The notes beneath the pieces were generated by a model. The model worked only from the letters and a program-made list of their open reading frames with translations. It had not been told where the DNA came from and searched no databases. Below, piece after piece: positions 1-6,893 of a stretch of DNA of 18,514 nucleotides (within the stretch, counting starts at the first letter, position 1; each line of letters begins with the position of its first letter). Source of the stretch: an uncultured Cloacibacillus sp. Lineage in GTDB: Bacteria; Synergistota; Synergistia; Synergistales; Synergistaceae. The stretch covers positions 1 to 18,514 of the forward strand of contig CAKSWL010000007.1 in the NCBI GenBank assembly GCA_934511335.1. Reading direction: 5' to 3'. The translations under genes and the position numbers were made by a program.

Positions 1-498
1 CCCTTTGAAGTGGGAGATGACCACGTAGTAATCATAGTTCTTGAAGTGCGAGCCGACGAGATTCTCCTTGAAATACTTGCCGTTCTTCACCGGCAGTCCG
101 ATCGAACCCTCGGCGTCCTGAATATCCACCTTTGCGATCGCGGTGAAGCCATGCTCGCGCGCCACCTCCATGTGCGAGGCCGTCGCGGCGCGCGCGCCGT
201 TATAGGCCGTATTGCACTCGACGATCGTGCCTTTCACCGACTGCACGAGACCTTTTATGAGGTCGGGAGAGAGAAAATTATGGCCGCCCCGCTCTCCCGT
301 GCTGATTTTGACCGCCACATTTTTGCCGACGGCCTTGCTCCCCAGCGCGTCATAGACGGCCGCCAGCCCCACGGGGCTGATATCCCTTGTAAAATAGACG
401 GCGGAAACGCCCTCCGCCGCCGCTAAGGCCGCGCCGCTCAGAGATACGAGCAAAAGCGTAAGCGCAAAACCCATAAATTTTTTAAATCCGCTGTTCAT
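1..498 (-). CDS. DUF362-domain secreted protein, 3' end outside window
   Basis: The reading frame is open from an ATG at 498 down to base 1 (166 codons), so the C-terminal part lies beyond the left edge. It starts MNSGFKKFMGFALTLLLVSL and runs into a small-residue stretch ending GAALAAAEG, a typical Sec signal peptide with cleavage near residue 28. The mature part (VSAVYFTRDISPVGLAAVYD, then VAVKISTGERGG, then a conserved-looking VVISHFKG) matches the DUF362 family, a group of proteins often linked to Fe-S centres but without a settled reaction. A GGGGAGG ribosome site precedes the ATG. A 19-bp-spaced MerR-type promoter sits about 35-60 bp upstream, which ties it to the redox regulon in this window. 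The family call rests on recognition of the motifs only. The export signal is clear. Confidence 0.72.
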   Translation of the reverse strand, partial: MNSGFKKFMGFALTLLLVSLSGAALAAAEGVSAVYFTRDISPVGLAAVYDALGSKAVGKNVAVKISTGERGGHNFLSPDLIKGLVQSVKGTIVECNTAYNGARAATASHMEVAREHGFTAIAKVDIQDAEGSIGLPVKNGKYFKENLVGSHFKNYDYYVVISHFKG

Positions 499-531
499 GA
501 AAAAACCTCCCCTTTAGTTTGATGCAGCCCC

Positions 532-562
532 ATCCTAGTACTTAAAGTCCACTCTAAGTCAA
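532..562 (-). promoter_or_regulatory. MerR-type promoter P1 (for DUF362 gene)
   Basis: Read on the minus strand there is a -35 TTGACT (557-562), a 19-bp spacer (538-556) carrying the imperfect dyad TAGAGTGGACTTTA, and a -10 TAGGAT (532-537). A 19-bp spacer with a dyad centred between the boxes is the hallmark of promoters activated by MerR-family regulators. It points at the DUF362 start at 498. Confidence 0.7.
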
Positions 563-569
563 GAAGTTT

Positions 570-799
570 TTCCGAAGGACGCCGGAAAATCAGGCAGGAG
601 GCCTCTCTCATGATGATTTTTGCCGTGCACGGCGAATAAATATACCAAAGAAGCGGCTCCTTCGCGCGGAGCGCGTGGCAGAATGCGGCAAAAACGGCAC
701 AGATTGCAGCCGGCGCCGCTTCTATGCCGCCGCGGGAAATTAATCAACTTCAGAGTATGCAGCTTACGAGTTTGCTGATTTTTAAGGGGAGTGTGAACA
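570..799. other. Intergenic stretch without a recognisable gene
   Basis: No supportable gene lies here. The stretch from 572 to 590 contains GCCGGAAAATCAG, resembling the left end of the repeat units at 9400 (GCCGGAAAAGCAG), so a truncated copy of that repeat may be present. The rest contains short GC-rich inverted segments without a following T-tract and no reading frame with plausible codon use. Confidence 0.4.
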
Positions 800-970
800 T
801 TGTTTATCGGCGGATTTAAGAAGAACTTGCGAAGTCGTCGGCCATGCTGAACGCGGCAGGTTTGAGTTCGCCGTCGTCTGCGGACGCAGGCGCGTCGGCA
901 AGAGTACGCTGACCCGCGCGCCCTGCTGCGGGAGGCGCGCTTTTACTTCGCCGCGCGCGAAACATCATGC
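800..970 (+). pseudogene. Remnant of an AAA-type ATPase N-terminus
   Basis: A TTG at 800 preceded by AAGGGGA begins LFIGGFKKN, close to the MFIGR...ELAKL start of archaeal-type (DUF234-associated) AAA ATPases. A shifted frame reads ELAKSSAMLNA and a further shift gives RFEFAVVCGRRRVGKSTLTR, an intact Walker A P-loop (about 869-925). Another shift reads LLREARFYFAARE, again like the family's next segment. At least three frame changes are needed and nothing recognisable continues past about 970, where the end of the neighbouring MerR gene lies on the other strand. This is a decayed 5' fragment, probably left by a rearrangement. The family call is good for the P-loop part and weaker for the flanks. 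Confidence 0.6.
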
Positions 971-1272
971 GCCGCCGCCGCGAGGGCGGGAGGCGGTGCA
1001 AGCAGCGCCATCTGCCCGACGAGTATCTCTTTTCTTCTTTCGAAGGCGCTCTCCCCCAGCTGGTAAAGCCGCACATATTCTACAAGGATATCGATCGGGA
1101 TGCCGGCGCTCCTCATATTTTTGATAAACTCTATCCAGCGGCAATCCGCCTCGTCATACTGGCGAAGCCCCGTGCGGCTGCGCGTCACGCGCGGGATCAG
1201 CACCACCTTTTCGTAGTAGCGGAGGGTGTCTATGGAGAGCCCCAGCCTTTTGCTTACCTCTGTGATATACAT
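943..1272 (-). CDS. MerR-family transcriptional regulator with aberrant C-terminus
   Basis: A 109-residue protein opening MYITEVSKRLGLSIDTLRYY, the winged helix-turn-helix of MerR regulators, followed by YEKVVLIPRVTRSRTGLRQY and the second-helix region CRWIEFIKNMRSAGIPI (residues 44-60). It resembles the AdhR-like branch that controls alcohol dehydrogenase, aldo/keto reductase and flavodoxin genes. No effector-binding cysteine pattern of metal sensors is seen. The dimerisation helix begins at RRKEILVGQMALL (79-91) but then gives way to a low-complexity APPPALAAAAHDVSRAAK tail, where relatives continue with a longer coiled coil. That change coincides with the ATPase remnant on the other strand, so the 3' end was probably replaced. 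A GGAGGTG site precedes the ATG, and its own promoter has the 19-bp MerR spacing, implying autoregulation. Confidence 0.88.
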   Translation of the reverse strand: MYITEVSKRLGLSIDTLRYYEKVVLIPRVTRSRTGLRQYDEADCRWIEFIKNMRSAGIPIDILVEYVRLYQLGESAFERRKEILVGQMALLAPPPALAAAAHDVSRAAK

Positions 1273-1291
1273 TTTCCGTCACCTCCGTTCA

Positions 1292-1322
1292 AGGTTACAT
1301 ATTAGAGCCAGCTCCATGTCAA
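1292..1322 (-). promoter_or_regulatory. MerR-type promoter P2 (autoregulatory, merR gene)
   Basis: On the minus strand a -35 TTGACA (1317-1322) is followed by a 19-bp spacer (1298-1316) holding GGAGCTGGCTCTA and a weak -10 TAACCT (1292-1297). The dyad GAGC/GCTC lies at the same offset from the -35 as in the three other promoters of this type in the window. Transcription would enter the MerR gene at 1272. Confidence 0.62.
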
Positions 1323-1350
1323 TCGCAAAAATCTTCCGCCCTTCGCCCGC

Positions 1351-1381
1351 TTGCCTTGGAGCGGACTCCAGCGTTTATAAT
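1351..1381 (+). promoter_or_regulatory. MerR-type promoter P3 (for FMN-binding/4Fe-4S gene)
   Basis: The plus strand shows -35 TTGCCT (1351-1356), a 19-bp spacer (1357-1375) with the perfect GGAG/CTCC dyad TGGAGCGGACTCCA, and a consensus -10 TATAAT (1376-1381). The long spacer around a dyad is characteristic of MerR-controlled promoters. It is divergent from P2 and leads to the ATG at 1418. Confidence 0.75.
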
Positions 1382-1417
1382 CCCCTCAGACATTCAATTT
1401 AGGGGGAGGGACACCGC

Positions 1418-2572
1418 ATGAAAATAAAGTTTTTTCATTTTACCGCTTTCACCGCCGTCCTGCTGGCAGTCACAACGATCACGCTCAACAGGGACGGGCG
1501 GTTGCTGGGGGCGTCCTACGGCGAAAAAGAGCGGGAAGAGGCGCGGACGGAGTGGCTGGCGGAAGACGGTTCCCGCGTGATTTCCACCGGAGAACTGGCA
1601 AAGGATATTCTGGGCTTCGGCGGCAACGTCCCGTTGCATATTTATTTAAAAGAGGGGCGCGTCGCGCGCGTCGAGGCTAAGGACAACTACGAGACGCCGC
1701 TCTTTTTCACGCAGGTGGAGGCGCGGATTCTCCCCGCCTGGAACGGCCTGACCGCGGAGGAGGCGCTGGCGAAGGAGGTCGCGGCGGTGAGCGGCGCGAC
1801 GATCTCTTCGCGGGCTGTGATCGGCAGCTTCCGGCGCGGCATGGAATACGCGCGGGGCACGTCGGCCTCACCGGCGCCTCGGCAAGCGCCGCCCGGCCCG
1901 CGCACGCCGGCGGCGCTTGCCGTGGCCCTCTGCGGGCTGCTTATGCCGTTTTTTGTAAAATCACCGCGCTACCGCCCCCTTCAGCTGCTGGCCAACACCG
2001 CCGTCCTCGGCTTTTGGAGCGGGACCTTCATCTCTCTCTCGCTGCTGACGAACCTCGCCGCGAACGGCTGGCAGGTGCAGAACATTGCGGCGGCGCTGCC
2101 GCTTCTATTAGCCGCCTTCGTCATGCCCTTCTTCGGGCGAAAGGGACATTACTGTTCGTGGATATGCCCGCTGGGCTCGCTGCAGGAGCTGCTGGGCAAG
2201 GCCGTTTCCTATAAAATCAAGCTCTCCGCCGCCGCGGCAAAACGGCTCGGATATTTCCGGGAGGCGATATGGCTGGCGATGATGACGCTGATGTGGCTCG
2301 GCGTCGGCTTTGAACTGATGGATCATGAGCTCTTCTCCGCCTTTCTCTTCCGCCGCGCCGCCGTGCCGGTGCTGATACTGGCGGCGCTTTTTCTCGCGCT
2401 CTCGCTCGTCACGCCGCGGCCCTATTGCCGTTTCCTCTGCCCCACCGGCACGCTGATCAAGTTCGCGCAGGGGGACTGCGCCGCCGCGGCCGCGCTGGGG
2501 CCCCTCGGCCTGCCGCTCGCCGCCGCCTTCGCCGCCTCGTCGCTGTGGGCCATCGTCAGCGCCTGCGTCTAA
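1418..2572 (+). CDS. Membrane FMN-binding and 4Fe-4S (NosR/NapH-like) redox protein
   Basis: 384 residues. An N-terminal membrane anchor (residues 7-22) leads to an extracytoplasmic FMN-binding domain (about 30-145) with VSGATISS at 124-131. Thr128 is the residue expected to receive FMN covalently from an ApbE-type transferase. After a Pro-rich linker (150-165) come several membrane helices (about 165-180, 190-210, 222-240, 283-298, 315-332, 362-382) and two short cysteine motifs, CSWICPLGS (Cys246, Cys250) and CRFLCPTGT (Cys337, Cys341), like those in NapH/NosR/CcoG proteins. The usual cytoplasmic ferredoxin tail with full CxxCxxC motifs is absent. The likely role is moving electrons through the membrane to an exported acceptor, by analogy with NosR/RnfG-type proteins. 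The partner is unknown, and no apbE is in the window. An AGGGGGAGGG site precedes the ATG and a MerR-type promoter lies upstream. Confidence 0.85.
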   Translation: MKIKFFHFTAFTAVLLAVTTITLNRDGRLLGASYGEKEREEARTEWLAEDGSRVISTGELAKDILGFGGNVPLHIYLKEGRVARVEAKDNYETPLFFTQVEARILPAWNGLTAEEALAKEVAAVSGATISSRAVIGSFRRGMEYARGTSASPAPRQAPPGPRTPAALAVALCGLLMPFFVKSPRYRPLQLLANTAVLGFWSGTFISLSLLTNLAANGWQVQNIAAALPLLLAAFVMPFFGRKGHYCSWICPLGSLQELLGKAVSYKIKLSAAAAKRLGYFREAIWLAMMTLMWLGVGFELMDHELFSAFLFRRAAVPVLILAALFLALSLVTPRPYCRFLCPTGTLIKFAQGDCAAAAALGPLGLPLAAAFAASSLWAIVSACV

Positions 2573-2778
2573 GCGGCGAGTCAGTCTTGAAAATAGTTAC
2601 ATTAGGTATACTGTAGGCTTCAAAGAAATGGACGCCGCCATAAAGAATTGGAGCCGGGCGCGGGGCTATTTCTGCCTCCAACACCCTGAAAATCGCAGAG
2701 TTTATGAAACAATAACAATTTCAATTAAAGAAGCCTCTTACTTTTCTCGACAGACTCAAAGTTTACCCACCAATCTCC

Positions 2779-3375
2779 TTACAGGGCATGTCCGCCCGAT
2801 ACTTTTATCACTTGTCCTGTAAGCATTTTTGCCTGTTCGCTCGCTAAAAAGAGAATTGTATCTGCAATATCTTCCGGCTGAATCAATGCTCCCATTGGTA
2901 TTAATGCAACAACATCTTTTTCAAAATCATCGCTGATCCAGCCTGTCTGAGTTGGGCCAGGGGCAACGCAGTTTACAGTAATACCGTACTTAGCTACTTC
3001 AAGTGCGATACTTCGTGTAAGAGCTTCCAAAGTTGCTTTGCTTGCTCCATAGGTGATCTGACCTGCGAAAACCTGTGCTGCATATGTAGAAATATTGATG
3101 ATTCTTCCATAATCGCTACGGGAATTGATAAATTCTCTCGTCATCGTAATGCCGCCCCTGACATTTACTGCAAACGTATCGTCTATTACCTGCCGTGTAA
3201 TTTTTTCAATGGCGTCTAAACCATTCTCGTCATCCGCTGCTGCATTATTGACCAAAACATCAACACGTCCGAAGCGCTCGATCGCCGCGCGGCAGATGCC
3301 CTTTACTGCATCCTCATCGGAAATATCACTTTCCAAAACAATGTAATCGGCGCCAATTGTATTGAGCTTTATCTC
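2779..3375 (-). pseudogene. Short-chain dehydrogenase (SDR) lacking its N-terminal NAD-binding segment
   Basis: The frame contains a good SDR core: VLVNNAA, a serine segment NISTYAA, the catalytic YGASK (Tyr-x3-Lys), VNCVAPGPTQTGW after it, and a typical end GQVIKVSGGHAL. What is missing is the first strand and the glycine-rich TGxxxGxG loop, normally the first 20-25 residues, plus the following helix. Homologous sequence begins only around KLNTIGADYIVLESD. The first ATG is at 3336, but similarity extends upstream to about 3372, where the base composition jumps from roughly balanced to very GC-rich. The remaining gene is visibly more AT-rich than its neighbours, which suggests it came in from another lineage, possibly a Firmicute, and was then cut. 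It cannot bind NAD(P) normally. A short protein from the internal ATG is possible but unlikely to be functional. Confidence 0.75.
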
Positions 3376-3603
3376 CGAAGCGCCGGCTTCCAGGCGCCTC
3401 GGCGGCGCCTTTATCTGGCTCTCGGCGGCGACGCTGAGCCTCGCGGGATTTTTCCGGCTCTGGAAGCAGTTTCCGCGGCCGCCGCGGCGGGCTCTTCGCC
3501 GGGCTGCGCCAACCTCTGGGGCTGCTTTGACGGCGCGGAGTTCGTCTCGCAGTTCGCCGTCCGCCCGCTGGAGATAAACATCCGCGACGTGCAGCTGCCC
3601 TAA
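3376..3603 (+). pseudogene. Unidentified 5'-truncated remnant
   Basis: A GC-rich stretch opposite the broken SDR. One frame encodes a membrane-helix-like GGAFIWLSAATLSLAGFF. A second frame reads on as SSPGCANLWGCFDGAEFVSQ and ends LEINIRDVQLP at a TAA (3601-3603). Codon use in both looks bacterial and GC-rich, so this may be the tail of a membrane protein with a frameshift and a missing 5' end. I do not recognise the family, and the call that it was once a gene is tentative. Confidence 0.25.
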
Positions 3604-3620
3604 AATATCGAAGTGCGGGG

Positions 3621-5033
3621 CTATGTCCGGCGCTTCGTCTCCGCGACGGGGAGCGTGATCACGGCGCAGAGGCCGCCCTGCTGACGGTTTTTCAGGACGA
3701 GCGAACCGTCGTTGAGCAGCACCATATTGCGGGCGATCGCCAATCCTAGTCCTGTTCCGCCCGATTCGCGATTGCGCGATCCCTCCAGACGATAGTATGG
3801 CTCAAAGACCTTTTCCAGCAGCTCGTCGGGAATCCCGGGGCCGTCGTCCTCAACTTTGATAATGACGTCCGCCTCCTCCCGCGCCACGGAAATTACCGCG
3901 CCGCCGGCATATTTGACGGCGTTCGTCAGAAGATTCTCAAGGCTGCGCTTAAGGCAGATGGGGCGCGCGCAGACAAGCAGCGGGGCGTCGGACTCCGGCA
4001 TGGAGCCTAGACGGATATCTCCCTCCGCCCCCTCCATATCGTCGGCGACGCTCTCCACGAAAGCAACGACGTCCATCGGCACGGCCTTCTCCGAGGTATG
4101 CAGGCTCCGCGCGAGTTCAAGCCCCTGCTCGATTATCGAACGGATCTCTTCGAGGTTGGCGGCGAATTTCTCCCGCAGCTCTCCGGGCTCGATCTTGTCG
4201 AGCCGCAGCTGGATGCGCGCGAGCGGCGTGCGCAGGTCATGGCCCATCGCCTCGAGCATGCCGTTTCTCTCGTTGAGGCTGTCGCAGATGCGCGCGCGCA
4301 TCCGGTTGAACGACTGCGCCGCCTCGCGGATTTCGCGGCTGCCGCACTCTTCCAAGGGACGGGCCGCCTCCGGATTACGCCCGAAACGATCTGCCTCCTG
4401 CGCGAGGCGCTCTATCGGCCTCGTCGCACAGCGGACTAAGATGATGACTATGAGCGAAAATATCAGCGATTCCAGCAAAACGAATATCCGCTGCCGCCAT
4501 ATCAGCCGTTCGTCCGTGATCGAGAGCGGCTGCGTCAGCTCCAGCCACTCCCCGCCCTCCATTTTTATCACCACCTGCATCGTGGGAAAAATGTACCCCG
4601 CAAAGGCGGGATCGAAAGCTTCCGGCGAGTCCGCGCGCAGCATCCGCGTCCTGATGTCGGGCATCTCCGCGCCCGCCGCGCCAAGAGCCGCGATAATCGC
4701 CTTTTTCATTTCTACGGCCTTATGATAATCCTCGCTGTGCCAACCAGGCGCCGGGACCATGCGAAAACGGAACGGCTTGCGAAAAGTACCGCGCGAAGCG
4801 TCGAGCCTTTCAAGATACTCGCGGCGCTGCTGAGCGTCCATCGTATCCATAGCCTGATAGACCGAGGCGATGTAATCGCGCCCTATACCCAGCACCTCCC
4901 TTATATAGGAATGCTGTACGGAACAGATGGCGTAGAAGTTGATAAATTGGTTCGCGGCGGCTCCCAACACCAGGATCAGCAGGATCAAGCCAAAGAGCGA
5001 ATCAGGCTTCAGCGCCCTGCAAAACCGTTTCAT
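3621..5033 (-). CDS. Two-component sensor histidine kinase
   Basis: 470 residues in the EnvZ/RstB style: transmembrane helix 1 (about 13-35), an extracytoplasmic sensor of about 145 residues, helix 2 (183-200), a HAMP linker (202-250), a dimerisation/phosphoacceptor domain with MGHDLRTPLARIQ and phospho-accepting His265, and a HATPase domain. In the last, the N-box RSLENLLTNAVKYA holds Asn371, the G1 box is EDDGPGIP (395-402), the F box FEPYYRLEG (410-418) and the G2 box GGTGLGLAI (425-433). All catalytic motifs are intact. The sensor region has no domain I can name, so the stimulus is unknown. Its ATG shares one base with the stop of the response regulator gene (TGATG), and GGGAGAGG inside that gene serves as ribosome site, so the pair is translationally coupled. 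Confidence 0.93.
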   Translation of the reverse strand: MKRFCRALKPDSLFGLILLILVLGAAANQFINFYAICSVQHSYIREVLGIGRDYIASVYQAMDTMDAQQRREYLERLDASRGTFRKPFRFRMVPAPGWHSEDYHKAVEMKKAIIAALGAAGAEMPDIRTRMLRADSPEAFDPAFAGYIFPTMQVVIKMEGGEWLELTQPLSITDERLIWRQRIFVLLESLIFSLIVIILVRCATRPIERLAQEADRFGRNPEAARPLEECGSREIREAAQSFNRMRARICDSLNERNGMLEAMGHDLRTPLARIQLRLDKIEPGELREKFAANLEEIRSIIEQGLELARSLHTSEKAVPMDVVAFVESVADDMEGAEGDIRLGSMPESDAPLLVCARPICLKRSLENLLTNAVKYAGGAVISVAREEADVIIKVEDDGPGIPDELLEKVFEPYYRLEGSRNRESGGTGLGLAIARNMVLLNDGSLVLKNRQQGGLCAVITLPVAETKRRT

Positions 5034-5791
5034 CAGACCCTCTCCCTGCGGACGGGGGCGGCGAGCATATAGCCGTCGCCGCGCATCGTCCGGATGAGGC
5101 CGGGGCCGCCACCTTTGTCCCTGAGCTTCGCGCGCAGGCGGCTCACCTGCGCGTCGATGCTGCGGTCGTAGATGTTGAGGCTGCGCTCCGCAAGATAATC
5201 CATGATCATATCGCGCGTCACCACCTGCTGCGGATGGCTGAGCAGCAGCATCAGCAGGCGAAATTCCGCCGCCGAGAGCGGCACGACGACGCCCTCTTCG
5301 TCTATGAGGTGGCGCGCCATGACGTTGAGCTTCCAGCCGCCGAAAGCAAGCACGCTATCCGCCCCCTCCGCTCCCGGAGCCTCGATGCCGCGCGCTCCGC
5401 CCGAAAGCGACGAGCGGCGCAGCAGCGCGCGTATCCTCGCGATCAGCTCCCGCGCGTGAAAAGGTTTGCAGAGATAATCGTCGCCGCCGATCTCCAAGCC
5501 GACGACCTTGTCGGTAGTATCCTTCAGCGCCGTCAGGAAGATTATCGGGACGGCGCACCAGGGAGTGCCGGGGGCGCGAAGCCGGCGGCATAGCGAAAGC
5601 CCGTCCTCTCCCGGCATCATGATGTCCAGCAGGATCAGGTCGAAGGACTCCCGCTCGAGGGCAGAGAAGAGCTCCGCGCCGTTCTTCGCCGCCTGCGAGT
5701 AATAGCCATAGGCAGAGAGAGTCTCCGCGATCAGTTCGCGCAGCTCACGGTCGTCGTCTACTATCAAAATCTTTGTCTGTTTTGCCGCCAT
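5033..5791 (-). CDS. OmpR-family two-component response regulator
   Basis: 252 residues. The receiver domain (about 6-122) carries the acidic pocket VDDD (11-14), phospho-acceptor Asp56 in DLILLDIMMPGEDG, switch residue Thr87 (FLTA) and Lys109 in the LCKPF motif. A glycine/alanine-rich linker (about 128-145) leads to a winged-helix domain ending in the OmpR-type signature SIDAQVSRLRAKL, then RTMRGDGYML. It is the partner of the histidine kinase whose gene overlaps its stop codon. GGAGG precedes the ATG. Upstream, at 5881-5896, lies a pair of direct half-sites with 10-bp spacing, a candidate site for autoregulation. Target genes cannot be told from the sequence. Confidence 0.94.
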   Translation of the reverse strand: MAAKQTKILIVDDDRELRELIAETLSAYGYYSQAAKNGAELFSALERESFDLILLDIMMPGEDGLSLCRRLRAPGTPWCAVPIIFLTALKDTTDKVVGLEIGGDDYLCKPFHARELIARIRALLRRSSLSGGARGIEAPGAEGADSVLAFGGWKLNVMARHLIDEEGVVVPLSAAEFRLLMLLLSHPQQVVTRDMIMDYLAERSLNIYDRSIDAQVSRLRAKLRDKGGGPGLIRTMRGDGYMLAAPVRRERV

Positions 5792-5826
5792 CGCCGCCGC
5801 CTCCGGTCATTTACCTATTTATATCG

Positions 5827-5896
5827 ATTCTATTTTAATACGCGGCGCGCCAATAATCCAACGACATAATCTGACAAAAGCGTAAGGTTCCGTAAA
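5827..5896 (-). promoter_or_regulatory. Candidate promoter and direct-repeat operator of the two-component operon
   Basis: On the minus strand TTTAC-N5-CTTAC (5881-5896, plus-strand CGTAAGGTTCCGTAAA) forms two half-sites 10 bp apart, the spacing OmpR-family regulators use. Downstream, TTGGAT and TAAAAT about 18 bp apart could be -35 and -10 boxes. A second CGTAAGGTT occurs at 5932-5940 near the divergent MerR gene. This is inferred from spacing alone. Confidence 0.35.
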
Positions 5897-6019
5897 AGAG
5901 GGAAAGATTACGTCGGCCTCGTGTCAAACCCTCGTAAGGTTGGCGCGGTAAAGTATGCGCCATCAGGGACGCTGAAAAACTCTGTCGGCAAACTGCCGGC
6001 ATGAAATGGAGGGGATAGG

Positions 6020-6388
6020 ATGTACACTGTAAAGCAGGTTTCTGAAATTACCGGAATTTCAAGCTTTACGCTCAGGTTTTACGATAAAGAGGGACTTTTC
6101 CCGCACCTTGACAGAGACGAGCAAAACAGGCGTCTCTTCTCCGATTCGGATCTCCGCAGTATCAGGACGATACAGGACCTTCGGGAGATGGGCTTTTCGA
6201 TCGCCCAGATACGCGGCTATCTGGGGGCCGAGGAAAAGAGCGACGGCAAAGTAAGACACAAGATCATCATGGAGCAGATGGACCGCCTCAAATCCGAGCT
6301 CGCCGCCGTCGTGCGTCAGATAAAACTGCTCCAGTCAAAGGCGGAGTATTACGAAAGCGCTGTGAACGGATATCCCGCGCACCGCTGA
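6020..6388 (+). CDS. MerR-family transcriptional regulator (second)
   Basis: 122 residues. The winged helix-turn-helix is complete: MYTVKQVSEITGISSFTLRF, then YDKEGLFPHLDRDEQNRRLF, and RTIQDLREMGFSIAQIRGYL (residues 50-69). A charged dimerisation helix (about 78-112, EQMDRLKSELAAVVRQIKLL) follows at normal length, unlike the regulator at 943-1272. No conserved cysteines are present, so metal sensing is unlikely; small organic or redox effectors are more usual in this branch. GGAGGGG precedes the ATG. A short inverted repeat GTCGGCA/TGCCGGC (5985-6001) lies in its leader. It is divergent from the two-component operon and followed, 76 bp later, by the tautomerase-like gene. Confidence 0.9.
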   Translation: MYTVKQVSEITGISSFTLRFYDKEGLFPHLDRDEQNRRLFSDSDLRSIRTIQDLREMGFSIAQIRGYLGAEEKSDGKVRHKIIMEQMDRLKSELAAVVRQIKLLQSKAEYYESAVNGYPAHR

Positions 6389-6464
6389 CCGGCGCCTTCG
6401 CGTGAAATAAGCGCTACAGCCAGAATAGCGCCGCAAACAATAAAATAATTCAGAGGGATGAACG

Positions 6465-6893
6465 ATGGCTATTCCGGCAAAAATATATCCGCGCACCGGC
6501 GACAGACGGCCTATGATGTATCACGGAAAGAGCGGCGAAAAGAAGACGGCGCTTGCGAAGAGGCTCCAGAAGGCCGCGCGGGAGGCGCTCTGCGTAGATA
6601 AGATGGTAATCTCCGTATCGGTAGAAGAGGTCGCCGAAGAGGGCGGGATGAGAACTTCCGAAAAAAATATAGACAAAGAGAGGAGCTTCGTCAACGCGGG
6701 GTTTAAGAACCCCGCCGCAGACCACAGCAACCGCGCCGGCTGGAAAAATACTCCGGCGGCGCGGCCGTCGTTTTATTCGCGGGAAGCCTGCGGCTTTAGA
6801 AATATCACTTCGCAGAGCGGCCCCCTCGCCCCCGTAACCGTGACGGACAAAACCACTACTCAGCGGCCTCGAACATCTTCGCCGCCTCTTTGA
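6465..6893 (+). CDS. Tautomerase-like (4-OT/MIF fold) protein, probably degenerate
   Basis: The central part MMYHGKSGEKKTALAKRLQK followed by VISVSVEEV (residues 50-58) matches the helix and second strand of 4-oxalocrotonate tautomerase-like enzymes, including the usual VSVxxEEV. Two features are wrong for a working enzyme. The catalytic N-terminal proline that should follow Met is replaced by Ala-Ile, with about ten extra residues before MYHG. Beyond NAGFKNPAADH (about residue 88) the sequence has no family similarity and runs on to overlap the convergent aldo/keto reductase gene by 38 bp, as if the normal stop had been lost. The start has a GAGGG ribosome site. It may be co-transcribed with the MerR gene upstream. 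A decaying gene is more likely than a new function. Confidence 0.45.
   Translation: MAIPAKIYPRTGDRRPMMYHGKSGEKKTALAKRLQKAAREALCVDKMVISVSVEEVAEEGGMRTSEKNIDKERSFVNAGFKNPAADHSNRAGWKNTPAARPSFYSREACGFRNITSQSGPLAPVTVTDKTTTQRPRTSSPPL

Noticed and set aside
559..747. 62-codon minus-strand frame with a CNLCRFC cysteine cluster
   Set aside because: No ribosome site, overlaps promoter P1, and no similarity to a known small protein; the cysteines look accidental.
2628..2822. 64-codon plus-strand frame after the FMN-binding gene
   Set aside because: No ribosome site and no recognisable domain; its end runs into the SDR remnant on the other strand.
3856..4725. 289-codon plus-strand frame
   Set aside because: Antisense to the histidine kinase; Ser/Arg-rich and without domains.
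5930..6019. A fifth MerR-type 19-bp promoter before the second MerR gene
   Set aside because: No -35/-10 pair with the GAG/CTC dyad could be found there, so this regulator does not seem to belong to the four-promoter set.
6411..6431. GCGCTA/TAGCGC hairpin after the second MerR gene as a terminator
   Set aside because: The stem is only six pairs and no T-run follows; the tautomerase-like gene downstream is in the same direction.
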